Shown: positions 26,643 to 37,564 of the stretch, piece by piece | How the letters are laid out: every line of letters begins with the position of its first letter | How positions within the stretch are numbered: position 1 is the first letter of the stretch | DNA from: Chitinophagales bacterium | Lineage (GTDB): Bacteria > Bacteroidota > Bacteroidia > Chitinophagales > UBA2359 | Direction of reading: 5' to 3' | Assembly: GCA_016787295.1 (NCBI GenBank) | Contig: JAEUUX010000120.1 | Coordinates: forward strand, 1 to 46,449 | Length of the DNA: 46,449 nt | Made by a program: the position numbers and the translations under genes | Notes under the pieces: generated by a model | Database searches by the model: none | Told to the model about the DNA's origin: nothing | Seen by the model: only the letters and a program-made list of their open reading frames with translations

Positions 26643-29600
26643 TCAATCGAACACCAAATCAAGTGCCAAACCGCGCAATTCATGTATCAATACGTTAAAT
26701 GATTCGGGTATGCCCGGCTCAGGAAGGTTGTCGCCTTTGACAATGGCTTCATACGCTTTGGCGCGTCCTGTAATGTCATCGGATTTGATGGTCAGGATTT
26801 CGCGCAAAATGTTGGCGGCACCGAAGGCTTCCAATGCCCAAACTTCCATTTCCCCAAAACGCTGCCCACCAAACTGTGCTTTACCACCCAAAGGCTGTTG
26901 CGTAATCAAAGAGTAAGGACCAATAGAACGGGCGTGCATTTTGTCATCAACCATGTGTGAAAGTTTAAGCATGTAGATAATACCTACGGTTGCTGGTTGA
27001 TGGAAACGGTCGCCTGTTTCGCCGTCTTGCAAATAGGTCTGTCCCAGAGAGGGCAATCCTGCTTTTTGGACTTCGTCTTCGATGGTATTTACGGTTGGTC
27101 CGTCAAAGATAGGGCAGGCATAGCGCAAGCCCATGGTTTTACCTGCCCAACCGAGTACGGTTTCATAGATTTGTCCCAAGTTCATACGCGAAGGTACGCC
27201 CAGTGGGTTTAGCACTACGTCCATTGGCGTGCCGTCGGGTAAGAAAGGCATATCTTCGACTCGCACAATTCGGGCAACAATACCTTTATTACCGTGTCGT
27301 CCTGCCAATTTGTCACCTACGCGCAATTTGCGTTTCTTAGCCAAATATACTTTAGCCATTTTCAACACACCTGCGGGCAATTCGTCACCGATGCTGATGG
27401 TATATTTTTCGCGTTTGTGGCGTGCCATTTCTTCGCCAACCCTGATGCTATAGTTGTGCAACAATTGGCGAATATTGCGGTTCAGTTCTTCGTCGTCGGT
27501 CCAGCGGTCGGTTCTTACGGTCGAAAAATCGATGTTGTCCAATACGCTAGGAGTAAATCGCATACCAAAAGGAATTAATTCCTCGTTATAGTTACCACGC
27601 ACACCTTCGGAGCGTTTATCCTCTAAGAGGCGCACCAATTTATCGATAACAATTTTCTTGAGTTGGGAGAGATTGCGTTTGTTAATCTCTTCCAATTTCA
27701 ATACTTCTACTTTTTCTTTTTCTTTGCTATCTTTGTTCTTTTTGGCACGCGTAAACAATTCGCGCCCAATAACAACACCTTTGGTTGATGGTGGCAATTT
27801 GAGCGAAGCGTCTTTCACGTCACCTGCTTTGTCACCAAAGATAGCACGCAACAATTTTTCTTCGGGTGTGGGGTCTGACTCGCCTTTGGGCGTGATTTTA
27901 CCGATGATAATATCACCTTCTTTGACGTGTGCGCCAATGCGGATAATACCATCTTCGTCCAAATCTTTGGTAGCTTCTTCGCTCACGTTAGGAATATCGC
28001 TGGTCAATTCCTCTTCGCCCAATTTGGTGTCACGAACCTCCAACTCAAACGACTCGATGTGGATAGACGTAAAAACATCTTCTTTCACGATGCGTTCCGA
28101 CAAAACGATAGCGTCCTCAAAGTTATAACCTTTCCAAGGCATGAACGCCACCAACAAATTGCGCCCCAATGCCAGCTCGCCTTCTGCTGTAGCAAAACCT
28201 TCGCACAAAGGTTGTCCTGGCACCACCACATCACCTTTGCGGACGATGGGTTTAAGGTTAATACATGTTTCTTGGTTAGAGCGTTGGAACTTAGTGAGCA
28301 TATACGTTTTGCTATCGCTTTCGAAGCTGATAAGGCGCTCGCGCTCGCTACGGTCGTAGCGTACCACAATTTGTTCGGCATCAACATATTCCACAACACC
28401 ATGACCTTCGGCATTGAGCAACATGCGCGAGTCCCGCGCCACACGACTTTCGATACCCGTTCCAACAATTGGCGGTTCGGGTTTAAGCAAAGGCACGGCT
28501 TGACGTTGCATGTTTGAACCCATCAAGGCACGGTTCGCATCATCGTTTTCCAAGAAAGGAATCAAGGATGCCGACACGCCCACAATTTGGTTCGAGGCAA
28601 CATCTATATATTCCAATTGGTCGGGTGACAAAACGGGGAAATCGCCCTCATGGCGGCTCTTAATACGGTCTTCTATAAATTCGCCTGTTTTGTGGTTAAA
28701 ATTACCTGTTGCTTGACCAATTGCCTTACTATCTTCCTCTTCTGCTGACAAATAATGTACATCTTCCTGTCCCAACTGCACTTTGCCGTCTACTACTCTG
28801 CGGTAAGGTGTTTCCAAGAAACCCATATTATTGATTTTTGCAAACACACACAAGGTAGAGATAAGACCGATGTTGGGACCTTCGGGGGTTTCGATGGTAC
28901 AAAGGCGACCATAGTGCGAATAGTGAACGTCGCGCACCTCAAAACCTGCTCTTTCGCGTGATAAACCACCAGGACCCAAAGCTGAAATACGGCGTTTGTT
29001 GGTTAATTCTGCCAAAGGATTAGTTTGGTCTAAGAATTGCGACAATTGGCTTGTACCAAAGAATTGGTTAATCACCGACGAAAGTGTTCGGGCATTAATC
29101 AAATCAATAGGAGTAAACACCTCATTATCGCGCACGTTCATACGTTCGCGAATGGTTCGCGACATACGAGCCAAACCAACACTAAATTGTGCATACAATT
29201 GTTCGCCAACAGTTCGCACACGACGGTTGCTAAGGTGGTCAATATCATCGACTTCGGCTTTGCTGTTGCACAACTGCACCAAATAGTTGACGATGGTAAT
29301 GATGTCTTCGCGTGTTAATACGCGCACGTCCATTGGCGTATCCAAATTCAATTTATGGTTGATTTTGAAACGTCCTACATCACCCAAGTCATAGCGTTTG
29401 TCGGAGAAAAACAATTTATCGATGATACCACGAGCCGTTTCATCATCAGGTGGGTCGGCGGCGCGAAGTTGTCGGTAGATATGTTGTACTGCTTCTAATT
29501 CGGAGTTGGCAGTATCCTTTTGCAACGTATTATAGATAATAGAATAGTCTGCCGATTTTTCTTCTTTTTGGAGGATAACAGTACGCACATTGGTTGCCAA

Positions 29601-30458
29601 TATCTCTTCGATATTGGCTTCGTTTAGCACTGTGTCGCGCTCCAAAATCACCTCGTTACGTTCAATACTCACCACCTCGCCTGTATCTTCGTCCACAAAG
29701 TCTTCTATCCATGTTTTGAGCAAGCGTGCTGCCAATTTTCTGCCTTGGTTAGCTGCCAAGTTGTCGGGTGTTACATCTACTGCATCAGCAAGGTCAAACA
29801 ATTCGAGAATGGCTTTGTCGGTATCATAACCTATGGCGCGCAACAAAGTCGTTACGGGAAATTTCTTTTTGCGGTCGATGTAGGCATACATGACATTATT
29901 AATGTCTGTAGCAAATTCTATCCATGAACCTTTGAAAGGAATTACCCGTGCCGAATAGATGCGGGTGCCATTGGGGTGAACACTTTGGCTAAAGAACACG
30001 CCCGGGGAACGGTGCAATTGCGACACCACAATACGTTCAGCACCATTGATAATAAAAGTACCTTTGGAGGTCATATATGGGATATTACCCAAAAATACTT
30101 CTTGTTCGATGGTTTGGAAGTCTATGTGTTCTTCGTCATTACACGACAAGCGCAATTTTGCCTTTAGCGGAACGCTATAGGTCAAGCCGCGTTGAATACA
30201 TTCTTCGATAGAATATCGAGGTGGATCAATAAAATAGTCCAAAAACTCGAGCATGAAAATGTTGCGCGTATCTGTTATCGGAAAGTTTTCTTGGAAAACG
30301 TGATACAGACCTTCGTCCTTACGATTTTCGGGGGTGGTTTCGAGTTGAAAAAACGTTTGGAAAGACTCCACCTGTACTTCGAGCAAATCGGGATGTGCAA
30401 AGGTTTGCTGGATCTTGCCGAAATTAATTCTTTCTACTGCACTTTTAGTTAGAGTCAT
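26643..30458 (-). CDS. rpoB: DNA-directed RNA polymerase subunit beta
   Basis: 1271 residues, full length for Bacteroidota. Recognisable segments are [20 protein letters not shown] at the start and the rifampicin region [20 protein letters not shown] with [59 protein letters not shown] and the C-terminal [20 protein letters not shown] follow. In the rifampicin region Q, D, H/N and S positions look like the wild-type sensitive pattern ([18 protein letters not shown]). Transcription is on the minus strand from the rpl cluster. The 295-nt leader (30459-30753) contains no ORF or clear promoter box. Upstream of it is an unrelated secreted-protein gene, and downstream the ATPase/TOPRIM module. Confidence 0.98.
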   Translation of the reverse strand: MTLTKSAVERINFGKIQQTFAHPDLLEVQVESFQTFFQLETTPENRKDEGLYHVFQENFPITDTRNIFMLEFLDYFIDPPRYSIEECIQRGLTYSVPLKAKLRLSCNDEEHIDFQTIEQEVFLGNIPYMTSKGTFIINGAERIVVSQLHRSPGVFFSQSVHPNGTRIYSARVIPFKGSWIEFATDINNVMYAYIDRKKKFPVTTLLRAIGYDTDKAILELFDLADAVDVTPDNLAANQGRKLAARLLKTWIEDFVDEDTGEVVSIERNEVILERDTVLNEANIEEILATNVRTVILQKEEKSADYSIIYNTLQKDTANSELEAVQHIYRQLRAADPPDDETARGIIDKLFFSDKRYDLGDVGRFKINHKLNLDTPMDVRVLTREDIITIVNYLVQLCNSKAEVDDIDHLSNRRVRTVGEQLYAQFSVGLARMSRTIRERMNVRDNEVFTPIDLINARTLSSVINQFFGTSQLSQFLDQTNPLAELTNKRRISALGPGGLSRERAGFEVRDVHYSHYGRLCTIETPEGPNIGLISTLCVFAKINNMGFLETPYRRVVDGKVQLGQEDVHYLSAEEEDSKAIGQATGNFNHKTGEFIEDRIKSRHEGDFPVLSPDQLEYIDVASNQIVGVSASLIPFLENDDANRALMGSNMQRQAVPLLKPEPPIVGTGIESRVARDSRMLLNAEGHGVVEYVDAEQIVVRYDRSERERLISFESDSKTYMLTKFQRSNQETCINLKPIVRKGDVVVPGQPLCEGFATAEGELALGRNLLVAFMPWKGYNFEDAIVLSERIVKEDVFTSIHIESFELEVRDTKLGEEELTSDIPNVSEEATKDLDEDGIIRIGAHVKEGDIIIGKITPKGESDPTPEEKLLRAIFGDKAGDVKDASLKLPPSTKGVVIGRELFTRAKKNKDSKEKEKVEVLKLEEINKRNLSQLKKIVIDKLVRLLEDKRSEGVRGNYNEELIPFGMRFTPSVLDNIDFSTVRTDRWTDDEELNRNIRQLLHNYSIRVGEEMARHKREKYTISIGDELPAGVLKMAKVYLAKKRKLRVGDKLAGRHGNKGIVARIVRVEDMPFLPDGTPMDVVLNPLGVPSRMNLGQIYETVLGWAGKTMGLRYACPIFDGPTVNTIEDEVQKAGLPSLGQTYLQDGETGDRFHQPATVGIIYMLKLSHMVDDKMHARSIGPYSLITQQPLGGKAQFGGQRFGEMEVWALEAFGAANILREILTIKSDDITGRAKAYEAIVKGDNLPEPGIPESFNVLIHELRGLALDLVFD

Positions 30459-30753
30459 AGACAGAGGGTGTTATATATACGTAACAATGCGGGCAAAGAA
30501 ATATGCTTGTTTCTTCACCCTTCATCGTGGTTTTTAATAGTTTTTTAGTAAAAATAGCAATGGCACTATATTTTTTTATGAACGCTGAGAGAAGCTAATG
30601 AATGTAGAAAGTGAACAGGAAAATATAATGATATTATTGTTACAACATGGCAGAAACAATTTTTAGATTTTTATTTGCAGTACCGTTTATGTCATTCAAC
30701 CTATCTAAAATTACTTGTTTTTCTTGATTGTTTATTTTAGGATTTAAAATACC

Positions 30754-31617
30754 TTATTCTTTTTTTTCAGTAGGTTTTTTTTTAGGATATTTTTGTCTTT
30801 GCCACTCTTTGAAATCCATTTTTTTAAATTGTTTTTTTGTAAAATCGGTTAATTGTGATCCATCTATGCGATGGATAAAATTATATATTTCATCAACATC
30901 TTTAAAAACAACTTTATGCACTTTGCTTTTTTTATCTAAAAACGATGTAATTCCTAAATCGTTATAATTATCAATTTCTCTAAAATCATATCCTACAATA
31001 TACCATATTGTATTTCCCCAGCAACTAAGTTTTATTTTGTTAGTTGCTTTACCTGCAAAAACGGCTTTGGGTGTAGGGCTTGTATTTGTATCAATGCTAA
31101 TGGCTATGTCAAGTGGTCTGCCGTCGCAATTGCGTTTTTTAATTTTTATAATTGGCAAATAGCATAAGGAGTCGAGAAAAAACACGCCAGAAGTTGCTTG
31201 ACCGGGTATATCGGAAGTAGTGTCTACCTGAACTGGATTGGGCGGGAGTGGCTGGCGGGGAGAATGGCGGTCAGCAAAAATGTCTATGTCTTTTCTCATC
31301 AGTTCAACTGTGCCGCTTTGCAAGTTTCCTTTAAAGCTCTTGTGAATTTCTATCAAGGTGCTTGTCCATATTTCATGTTTGTCGTCCTCAAATTGATACG
31401 TTTCGCGAATGGTGCCTTCAAAAATAAAAGGATAGTGGCTAACTTCTTTTAGCAGACTATCTTTTAGGGCATCTTGCGAAAGCGGCAAATTTGGTGTTAC
31501 ATTTTTTTGAGGTACAGGTGCATCTGAACGTTGAACGCCTTGTTGTGCATTAGCACTCAAAGCTACAAAACAACAAACTACTAAAAGTAGTAATTCAATT
31601 ATCTGTTTTTTTCTCAT
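30754..31617 (-). CDS. Secreted hypothetical protein between rplL and rpoB
   Basis: 287 residues, family not recognised. A signal peptide is clear (IIELLLLVVCCFVALSANAQ). The mature part has a beta-rich segment beginning YPFIFEGTIRETYQFEDD, WTSTLIEIHKSFKGNLQSGT, resembling secreted NTR-like or metalloprotease-inhibitor-like domains in which a secreted protein confers vvFeG-type repeats. A Lys-rich basic tail (KYPKKKPTEKKE) ends it. It has two cysteines in the middle and none at the lipobox position. It lies in the ribosomal/RNA polymerase operon, on the same strand, between rplL and rpoB, where no secreted gene is usual. A weak stem-loop (31729-31754) separates it from rplL, and TATTTTTG at 31658-31665 could be its own -7 box. 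Confidence 0.6.
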   Translation of the reverse strand: MRKKQIIELLLLVVCCFVALSANAQQGVQRSDAPVPQKNVTPNLPLSQDALKDSLLKEVSHYPFIFEGTIRETYQFEDDKHEIWTSTLIEIHKSFKGNLQSGTVELMRKDIDIFADRHSPRQPLPPNPVQVDTTSDIPGQATSGVFFLDSLCYLPIIKIKKRNCDGRPLDIAISIDTNTSPTPKAVFAGKATNKIKLSCWGNTIWYIVGYDFREIDNYNDLGITSFLDKKSKVHKVVFKDVDEIYNFIHRIDGSQLTDFTKKQFKKMDFKEWQRQKYPKKKPTEKKE

Positions 31618-31728
31618 ATTTGAGGTGTGTTCATGGAGCCGTTGGACAGAAAAAAGGCAAAAATAACGCTAATATAGCAGTAAAATAATAGTATTTGACC
31701 TAAAATTGGAACTTCTACAGATTAGAAA

Positions 31729-31754
31729 GAAGCCCTTTTATGAAAAAGGGCTTC
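31729..31754 (-). terminator. Weak terminator or attenuator after rplL
   Basis: 11-bp stem GAAGCCCTTTT / AAAAGGGCTTC with a 4-nt loop, 35 nt beyond the rplL stop. On the minus strand only TTTC follows, so read-through into the downstream genes is likely. Confidence 0.5.
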
Positions 31755-31788
31755 CTCCTATAGTATTTAGAAACAAGAGCAAAGTGGC

Positions 31789-32169
31789 TTATACTACTTC
31801 TACAACAGCACCAGCTTTTTCGATTTCTGCTTTCAATTGAGCAGCTTCTTCTTTCGAAACGCCTTGTTTAACTGCTTTTGGAGCAGAGTCTACCAATTCT
31901 TTAGCTTCTTTCAAACCTAAACCTGTTAAGTCTTTTACAACTTTAACAACTTGTAGTTTTTGACCACCTGCTTCTTTTAAAATTACATCAAAAGATGTTT
32001 TTTCAGCGGGAGCAGCAGCTTCGCCACCACCAGCAGGAGCAGCAGCAACGGCTACAGCAGCAGCAGCGGGTTCAATGCCATATTCATCTTTAAGAATTTG
32101 GGCAAGTTCGTTAACTTCTTTAACGGTTAAGTTAACTAATTGGTCAGCAAATGCTTTTAAATCTGCCAT
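31789..32169 (-). CDS. rplL: 50S ribosomal protein L7/L12
   Basis: 126 residues. N-terminal dimerisation region ([20 protein letters not shown]), an Ala/Gly-rich flexible hinge ([20 protein letters not shown]) and the globular C-terminal domain ([40 protein letters not shown]). Forms the mobile stalk with L10 and recruits translation GTPases. It follows rplJ in the standard order. Confidence 0.98.
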   Translation of the reverse strand: MADLKAFADQLVNLTVKEVNELAQILKDEYGIEPAAAAVAVAAAPAGGGEAAAPAEKTSFDVILKEAGGQKLQVVKVVKDLTGLGLKEAKELVDSAPKAVKQGVSKEEAAQLKAEIEKAGAVVEVV

Positions 32170-32328
32170 TGTTTATATAAAATTTTACTTGATTAAAAAA
32201 ATAAAAAAAGAAAGGTTTGAACTTCTATAAATTGTTCAACTGATTTGTGGAAGCCAAATTGTGTTGACAAAAAACTATAGCTCGTGGGTCGTCCAAAAAA
32301 AGACAGTTGTGAGAGAGGCAATATAGCG

Positions 32329-32859
32329 CTATCCTTCTTTTTCTGACAAGGTTTTGATGATACCTGCGATGGTTTGACCGCCTGATTTAAGGGCAGATAC
32401 CACGTTTTTAGCAGGCGATTGGAGTAATCCGATAATTTCTCCAATAAGGTCGGCTTTTGATTTAAGGTTGACAAGAGCTTCTAAGCTATCATCACCAAAA
32501 AATATAGCACCGTCGATATAAGCAGCCTTAATAAATGGCTTTTCTTTTTCTTTACCACGATACTCTTTAATGACCTTGGCAGGCAAGTTGCCTGTTTCAG
32601 AGAATATCAAGGTAGTAGGTCCTTTTAGTGCGTCTAAAAGTTTGGGGTCATAATCCAAACCTTCTATTTTATCTAAGGCTTTTTTGATAAGGGCATTTTT
32701 AGCCACTTGAACATCTAAACCTCTTTCGAAACACAAACGGCGAAAAGCATTAATATCTGCAACAGGAAGTGTGGAGGAGTCGGTTACATAGAAACAACCT
32801 GCGCTACTTAATTTTTCGGCAAGTTCTTCTATCAAGGCTCCTTTTTGTTCTTTTTTCAT
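32329..32859 (-). CDS. rplJ: 50S ribosomal protein L10
   Basis: 176 residues. Family landmarks are EELAEKLSSAGCFYVTDSST, the basic AKNALIKKAL stretch, GPTTLIFSETGN and a helical C-terminus that binds L7/L12 dimers. It is the base of the ribosomal stalk. It lies 29 nt after rplA, leaving no room for the long E. coli-type L10 autoregulatory leader. The 159-nt gap to rplL has no evident gene. Confidence 0.97.
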   Translation of the reverse strand: MKKEQKGALIEELAEKLSSAGCFYVTDSSTLPVADINAFRRLCFERGLDVQVAKNALIKKALDKIEGLDYDPKLLDALKGPTTLIFSETGNLPAKVIKEYRGKEKEKPFIKAAYIDGAIFFGDDSLEALVNLKSKADLIGEIIGLLQSPAKNVVSALKSGGQTIAGIIKTLSEKEG

Positions 32860-32888
32860 GGATTGTTTGAAATTTGAATGATTAACGC

Positions 32889-33584
32889 TTATAGCCCTTT
32901 GACCGATTTGATATCAATAGGCACACCAGGACTCATAGTGCTTGCCATATAGAGCGATTTAAAATAAACGCCTTTGGCAGCAGATGGTTTCATTTTAGAC
33001 AAGGCTTGCAACAATTCCATTGCGTTGCCTGCTATTTTATCAGGAGCAAATGACAATCTTCCGATAGAAGCATGTATGATGCCATATTTATCGACACGGA
33101 ACGCTATTTTACCACCTTTTACTTCGCGAACGGCTTCGCCAACGTTAAGGGTGATGGTACCTGTTTTGGGATTGGGCATCAAGCCGCGTGGTCCCAAGAT
33201 ACGACCAACTTTACCTAACTTTGCCATGACGTTTGGGGTGGCTACAATTACGTCTACATCTGTCCAACCACCGCTAATTTTTTCGATAAACTCGTCCAAA
33301 CCAACATAGTCAGCACCAGCATCTTTGGCTTCTTGTTCTTTGTCAGGCGAACACAAAACTAAAACTCTTTTTGTCTTACCTGTGCCGTGTGGAAGTGTCA
33401 CAGTACCTCTGAGCGCTTGATCGGGCTTGCGAGGGTCAACGCCCAAGCGGATGTGTATGTCTACCGAAGAGTCAAATTTGGTGGTATTCACCTCTTTGAG
33501 CAAATCGGCAGCCTCCGCCAATTGATAAAGTTTATTTTTGTCAACTTTACCCGCTACTTGTTTTCTTTTCTTTGTGAGTTTCAC
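32889..33584 (-). CDS. rplA: 50S ribosomal protein L1
   Basis: 231 residues, GTG start. Signatures are [59 protein letters not shown] and the C-terminal [19 protein letters not shown]. Binds 23S rRNA at the L1 stalk and in many bacteria represses its own mRNA with L11. It follows rplK after about 100 nt. Confidence 0.98.
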   Translation of the reverse strand: MKLTKKRKQVAGKVDKNKLYQLAEAADLLKEVNTTKFDSSVDIHIRLGVDPRKPDQALRGTVTLPHGTGKTKRVLVLCSPDKEQEAKDAGADYVGLDEFIEKISGGWTDVDVIVATPNVMAKLGKVGRILGPRGLMPNPKTGTITLNVGEAVREVKGGKIAFRVDKYGIIHASIGRLSFAPDKIAGNAMELLQALSKMKPSAAKGVYFKSLYMASTMSPGVPIDIKSVKGL

Positions 33585-33688
33585 CTAATTTACAGAATTT
33601 AAAATGAATAAATATGCACAACAATAGCAAATGGAATTGTCAATAGGAAGCGGATATAACAAATCCAGAACTGTTTTGTTATACATTA

Positions 33689-34129
33689 CTACGCCCAAGG
33701 CGCAGTACCTTCGACCGTTACGCCCATACTACGTGCCGTGCCTGCTACCATTCGCATAGCAGATTCGATAGTAAAGCAATTAAGGTCAGGCATTTTTTTC
33801 TCCGCAATTTCGCGCACTTGTTCCCAAGTAATTTTGCCTACTTTTTTACGATTAGGTTGATCAGAACCCAATTGTATTTTAGCGGCTTTCATTACCAGAG
33901 CCGAGGCAGGCGGAGTTTTGATAACAAAGTCGAACGATTTATCTTTGAACACCGTAATTAATACGGGGCAGATTTCGCCCTGCATATGTTGCGTAGCGGC
34001 GTTAAATGCTTTACAAAATTGCATGATATTAACGCCCTTCGAACCCAAAGCAGGACCAATAGGGGGAGACGGATTCGCCAAGCCACCTTTGACGTTCAAC
34101 TTGACATAGGTTTCGATTTCCTTAGCCAT
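33689..34129 (-). CDS. rplK: 50S ribosomal protein L11
   Basis: 146 residues. N-terminal [20 protein letters not shown], the C-terminal rRNA-binding domain [20 protein letters not shown], and [11 protein letters not shown] are all typical. Binds the GTPase-associated rRNA and is needed for stringent-response activation by RelA. It starts 6 nt after the nusG stop. Confidence 0.98.
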   Translation of the reverse strand: MAKEIETYVKLNVKGGLANPSPPIGPALGSKGVNIMQFCKAFNAATQHMQGEICPVLITVFKDKSFDFVIKTPPASALVMKAAKIQLGSDQPNRKKVGKITWEQVREIAEKKMPDLNCFTIESAMRMVAGTARSMGVTVEGTAPWA

Positions 34130-34135
34130 GGAGAA

Positions 34136-34690
34136 TTACAGTTGTTTTTCTACTTGAACGAAGTTTAGCTCCACAGGAGTTCTCCGTCCGAATATTTTTA
34201 CAATGACTTTTAATTTTTTCTTTTCGTCGTATATTTCTTCGATGGTGCCAATAAAATCATTAAACGGTCCGTCTATGATTTTTACCGATTCGCCCACCAA
34301 GAAAGGATTATTGATACTTTCGCCCGATTCTTGCAATTCATCTACTTTGCCCAAAACCCTATCTACATCGGCACGTTGCAACGGTGTGGGGTTTTCTTTA
34401 CCTAAGAAATGAATAACGCCATTGATACTTGTAATGGCTTGAACAAGGTCGGGGTTTAGTCTATCGGCACGACTTTCCAACAAGATATAACCCGGCATAT
34501 AGATGCGTTCCTTGATTTGCTTTTTACCATTTTTCATTTGGTAAACTTTTTCAGTTGGCACCAATACTTGCGAGATAACATCCCAGTTAGAACGTTTGAT
34601 TTCTGTTTCGATGGTTGTTTTGGCTTTTTTTTCTTTGCCACTTACAACCCGCAAAACGTACCATTTACTATCTTTGTGTTCTTCGGTCAT
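34136..34690 (-). CDS. nusG: Transcription termination/antitermination factor NusG
   Basis: 184 residues. NGN domain [28 protein letters not shown] and the linker precede a KOW domain, [20 protein letters not shown]. It binds the clamp of RNA polymerase and, through KOW, Rho or S10. It lies 12 nt beyond secE and 6 nt before rplK, the standard secE-nusG-rplK arrangement. Confidence 0.98.
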   Translation of the reverse strand: MTEEHKDSKWYVLRVVSGKEKKAKTTIETEIKRSNWDVISQVLVPTEKVYQMKNGKKQIKERIYMPGYILLESRADRLNPDLVQAITSINGVIHFLGKENPTPLQRADVDRVLGKVDELQESGESINNPFLVGESVKIIDGPFNDFIGTIEEIYDEKKKLKVIVKIFGRRTPVELNFVQVEKQL

Positions 34691-34702
34691 TAGCTATCTT
34701 TT

Positions 34703-34924
34703 TTAGCTAAATATTTGATAAACGTAATACAAAATACCTTTAAAAATAGGGTTTTCGGGATTAGCTCCAAAAATGAAGTCTATAAAAAACACCATAAAGG
34801 CATAGATAATGCTAGATACAAAAACGATACGACCTGTTTGCAACAATTCGTCCCAAGTGGGCCACGTGACGCGGTGCAACATTTCTTCGTATGACTCTTG
34901 GATGTAGAGTTTTACTTTATCCAT
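34703..34924 (-). CDS. secE: Preprotein translocase subunit SecE
   Basis: 73 residues from the ATG at 34924; an upstream in-frame extension overlaps tRNA-side sequence and is rejected. It has the SecE pattern: an amphipathic region with EEMLHRVTWPTWDELLQTGR followed by one transmembrane helix (IVFVSSIIYAFMVFFIDFIF). It stabilises SecY in the Sec channel. Cotranscribed with nusG. Confidence 0.95.
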   Translation of the reverse strand: MDKVKLYIQESYEEMLHRVTWPTWDELLQTGRIVFVSSIIYAFMVFFIDFIFGANPENPIFKGILYYVYQIFS

Positions 34925-35070
34925 CGCTACAATTATAAAAAATTGATTTTCTTGTTGTATTATGCAGCCAATAGGTTGCACAACAACAATTATTAAAGCA
35001 CTTAACAAAGTACACAGCATTTGAGACTCTTTGGGAAGTCGCAAATGCTGTATATAATCCAAAAATGCAG

Positions 35071-35141
35071 CACGGAAAGAAGGATTCGAACCCTCATCAA
35101 CGGTTTTGGAGACCGCTATTCTACCCTTGAACTATTTCCGT
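35071..35141 (-). tRNA. tRNA-Trp (anticodon CCA)
   Basis: The minus strand folds as a cloverleaf: acceptor ACGGAAA / TTTCCGT with discriminator G, D arm AGTTCAAGGG, anticodon loop CTCCAAA (CCA) and T arm GAGGGTTCGAATCCTTC. CCA is not encoded. It lies between tuf and secE. Confidence 0.93.
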
Positions 35142-35147
35142 GTGGCT

Positions 35148-35191
35148 AAAGCTATCAACGATGTCGGTTAAAATACACCATTGATAGCTTT
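35148..35191 (-). terminator. Stem-loop between tuf and tRNA-Trp
   Basis: 11-bp stem AAAGCTATCAA / TTGATAGCTTT with a 22-nt loop. The T-run on the minus strand is short, so it may be an RNA-processing stem rather than a terminator. Confidence 0.4.
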
Positions 35192-35233
35192 AAAATGTAT
35201 AAGAATAGACACCAAGAGATGCCTCATCTGTCA

Positions 35234-36430
35234 TTAGTCGAGAATCTCGGTTACTTGACCTGCACCAACGGTACGACCGCCTTCGCGGATAGCGAAACGC
35301 AAACCTTTTTCCAAAGCGATTGGGTAGATAAGTTCTACTTGAACGGTTACGTTATCGCCGGGCATTACCATTTCAACGCCATCAGGAAGTTTTACTTCGC
35401 CTGTAACGTCTGTGGTACGGAAGTAGAATTGAGGACGGTATTTGTTAAAGAATGGAGTGTGACGACCGCCTTCTTCTTTGCTCAATACATACACCTCTGC
35501 TTTGAAAACAGTGTGAGGTTTGATAGTGCCGGGTTTGCAAATTACCATACCACGACGAATATCGGCTTTGTCAATACCACGCAACAACAAACCTGTGTTG
35601 TCACCTGCTTCGCCACGATCAAGGATTTTGCGGAACATTTCAACACCTGTTACCGTAGAAGTCAATGTTTTTTCTTCTTTGCCACGAAGACCAATAATCT
35701 CCACAGGCTCGCCTGAATTGATTACACCACGCTCAATACGACCAGTAGCTACTGTACCACGACCAGTAATGGTGAATACATCTTCTACTGGCATCAAGAA
35801 CGGTTGGTCAATTGGACGAGGAGGAACTGGAATCCAGCTATCCACAGCTGCCATTAGTTCTTCCACTTTTTGAACGCCTTCAGGATCACCTTCTAAGGCT
35901 TTAACGGCAGAACCAATGATGATTGGAATATTGTCTCCATCAAATTCATAGAAACTTAACAATTCGCGAACTTCCATTTCAACCAATTCCAACAACTCGG
36001 GGTCGTCAACAAGGTCGGCTTTGTTTAAGAATACTACAACTTGAGGAACGCCTACCTGACGAGCCAACAAGATGTGCTCACGTGTTTGAGGCATTGGTCC
36101 ATCTGTAGCAGCTACCACAAGAATTGCACCGTCCATTTGTGCAGCACCCGTTACCATGTTTTTCACGTAGTCGGCGTGTCCAGGACAATCTACGTGAGCA
36201 TAGTGGCGATTTTGGGTTTCATATTCTACGTGAGCTGTATTGATAGTAATACCACGTTCTTTTTCTTCTGGAGCAGCATCGATTTTATCATAATCAATTT
36301 TTTCTGCTAAACCGTGTTTTGCCAAAACTGTAGTAATGGCAGAGGTTAAGGTGGTTTTGCCGTGATCCACGTGACCAATTGTACCAATGTTCACGTGGGG
36401 TTTGGTACGTTTAAATTGCTCTTTAGCCAT
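35234..36430 (-). CDS. tuf: Elongation factor Tu
   Basis: 398 residues. GTPase motifs [22 protein letters not shown] and NKADLVD are all present. Domains II and III follow ([54 protein letters not shown]). Carries aminoacyl-tRNA to the ribosome. Four tRNA genes lie just upstream and tRNA-Trp downstream, the thrU-tyrU-glyT-thrT-tufB order known from E. coli. Confidence 0.99.
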   Translation of the reverse strand: MAKEQFKRTKPHVNIGTIGHVDHGKTTLTSAITTVLAKHGLAEKIDYDKIDAAPEEKERGITINTAHVEYETQNRHYAHVDCPGHADYVKNMVTGAAQMDGAILVVAATDGPMPQTREHILLARQVGVPQVVVFLNKADLVDDPELLELVEMEVRELLSFYEFDGDNIPIIIGSAVKALEGDPEGVQKVEELMAAVDSWIPVPPRPIDQPFLMPVEDVFTITGRGTVATGRIERGVINSGEPVEIIGLRGKEEKTLTSTVTGVEMFRKILDRGEAGDNTGLLLRGIDKADIRRGMVICKPGTIKPHTVFKAEVYVLSKEEGGRHTPFFNKYRPQFYFRTTDVTGEVKLPDGVEMVMPGDNVTVQVELIYPIALEKGLRFAIREGGRTVGAGQVTEILD

Positions 36431-36621
36431 GACGTATAATACCCTTTAAGATTAGTTGTTAATTATATTATTTGTTAGTATGATAATGAAATTGTTGCAC
36501 AAAAAGGAATACTTTGGTAGAGATGAACTCGCCCAAAGAACAACAAATCCTTTTTGATGCAACTTTTGCAATAGGGAAATAGACTTGCAGGACTGCTTGT
36601 CTATAAGAAAAATAAAAAGAG

Positions 36622-36696
<75 letters not shown>

Positions 36697-36834
36697 TTTT
36701 ACATCGACCAACATATTACTAAAAAAAGCCGCTGTTACAAAAGACCTGTTGGATTAAATCACTGTACTCCTATTAACCCAATCAATGCAATGGGTTGTGG
36801 TAATGTTATGAGTAGCAGCAAGGTTGTACAAAGG

Positions 36835-36907
36835 AGCGGAAGACGAGGCTCGAACCCGCGACATTCAGCTTGGAAGGCTGACGCTCTACCAACTGAGCTA
36901 CTTCCGC
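36835..36907 (-). tRNA. tRNA-Gly (anticodon TCC)
   Basis: Acceptor GCGGAAG / CTTCCGC, D arm GCTCAGTTGGTAGAGC, anticodon loop CTTCCAA (TCC), T arm GCGGGTTCGAGCCTCGT. CCA is not encoded exactly. Confidence 0.95.
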
Positions 36908-36928
36908 GTTTGTAGAGAGAAAGAAATA

Positions 36929-37014
36929 TGGTGGGCAGTGATGGATTCGAACCACCGAAGGCGTACGCCAGCAGATTTACAGTCTGCCCCATTTGGCCAC
37001 TCTGGTAACTACCC
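36929..37014 (-). tRNA. tRNA-Tyr (anticodon GTA)
   Basis: 86 nt with a long variable arm (GCGTACGCCTTCG), acceptor GGGTAGT / ACTGCCC, anticodon loop CTGTAAA (GTA), T arm GGTGGTTCGAATCCATC, and CCA encoded. Confidence 0.95.
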
Positions 37015-37076
37015 TTGCTTTGAAAACAGAAGCCACACCTTGAGAGTGGGCTTATATATGAATAACCATAAAAAAG

Positions 37077-37149
37077 AGCCGATGGTCGGACTCGAACCAA
37101 CGACCAGCTGATTACAAATCAGCTGCTCTACCAACTGAGCTACATCGGC
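37077..37149 (-). tRNA. tRNA-Thr (anticodon TGT)
   Basis: Acceptor GCCGATG / CATCGGC, D arm GCTCAGTTGGTAGAGC, anticodon stem GCTGA with loop TTTGTAA (TGT), T arm TCGTTGGTTCGAGTCCGAC. First gene of the tRNA-tuf transcript. Confidence 0.95.
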
Positions 37150-37203
37150 TTATTTAAAGGTAGGTTAAAACAGCTATATAGTCGTCCTGTTTCTTAGCGG
37201 TTG

Positions 37204-37237
37204 CAAAGGTACGTACTTTTTTTTGATTTCGCGCAAA
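37204..37237 (-). promoter_or_regulatory. Promoter of the tRNA-tuf operon
   Basis: On the minus strand TTTG (37234-37237) is followed after 22 nt by TACCTTTG (37204-37211), consistent with TTTG-N17-23-TAnnTTTG. tRNA-Thr begins about 55 nt downstream. Confidence 0.75.
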
Positions 37238-37564
37238 TTTTGGGCGTTTTTTTTTAATTTTTTTTTAATTTTTTTTTTGAGTGCCTTTTTAAAGTTGTTT
37301 TCTTGACAAATTTATGACAAAACGGGTGTTTTTGTCTTAATATGGCTATTGAATAGTGTTAGCTTTTAAAAAAAAGTGATATATTTAGGCAGTGTGTTTA
37401 GCTTGTTTTTCCACAGCAACAAAATATCGCTACAAGGTGTTTCTTTCTGAAATTATGCACCAAACACTTAGGGAGTATTTGGGCTTTGATGGTAAAGAGT
37501 CTGATAAAATAATTTTTTGAACATAATATAAATGTGAAAAGGCATTTTAGGTTCGTACAAAAAT
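37238..37564. other. AT-rich intergenic region
   Basis: No gene seen. It contains long T homopolymers (about 37249-37281) and separates the tRNA cluster from three small secreted-protein genes. Confidence 0.5.

Noticed and set aside
34925-35062. N-terminal extension of SecE
   Set aside because: It lengthens the protein beyond the family, adds hydrophobic sequence with no homology and runs toward tRNA-Trp.
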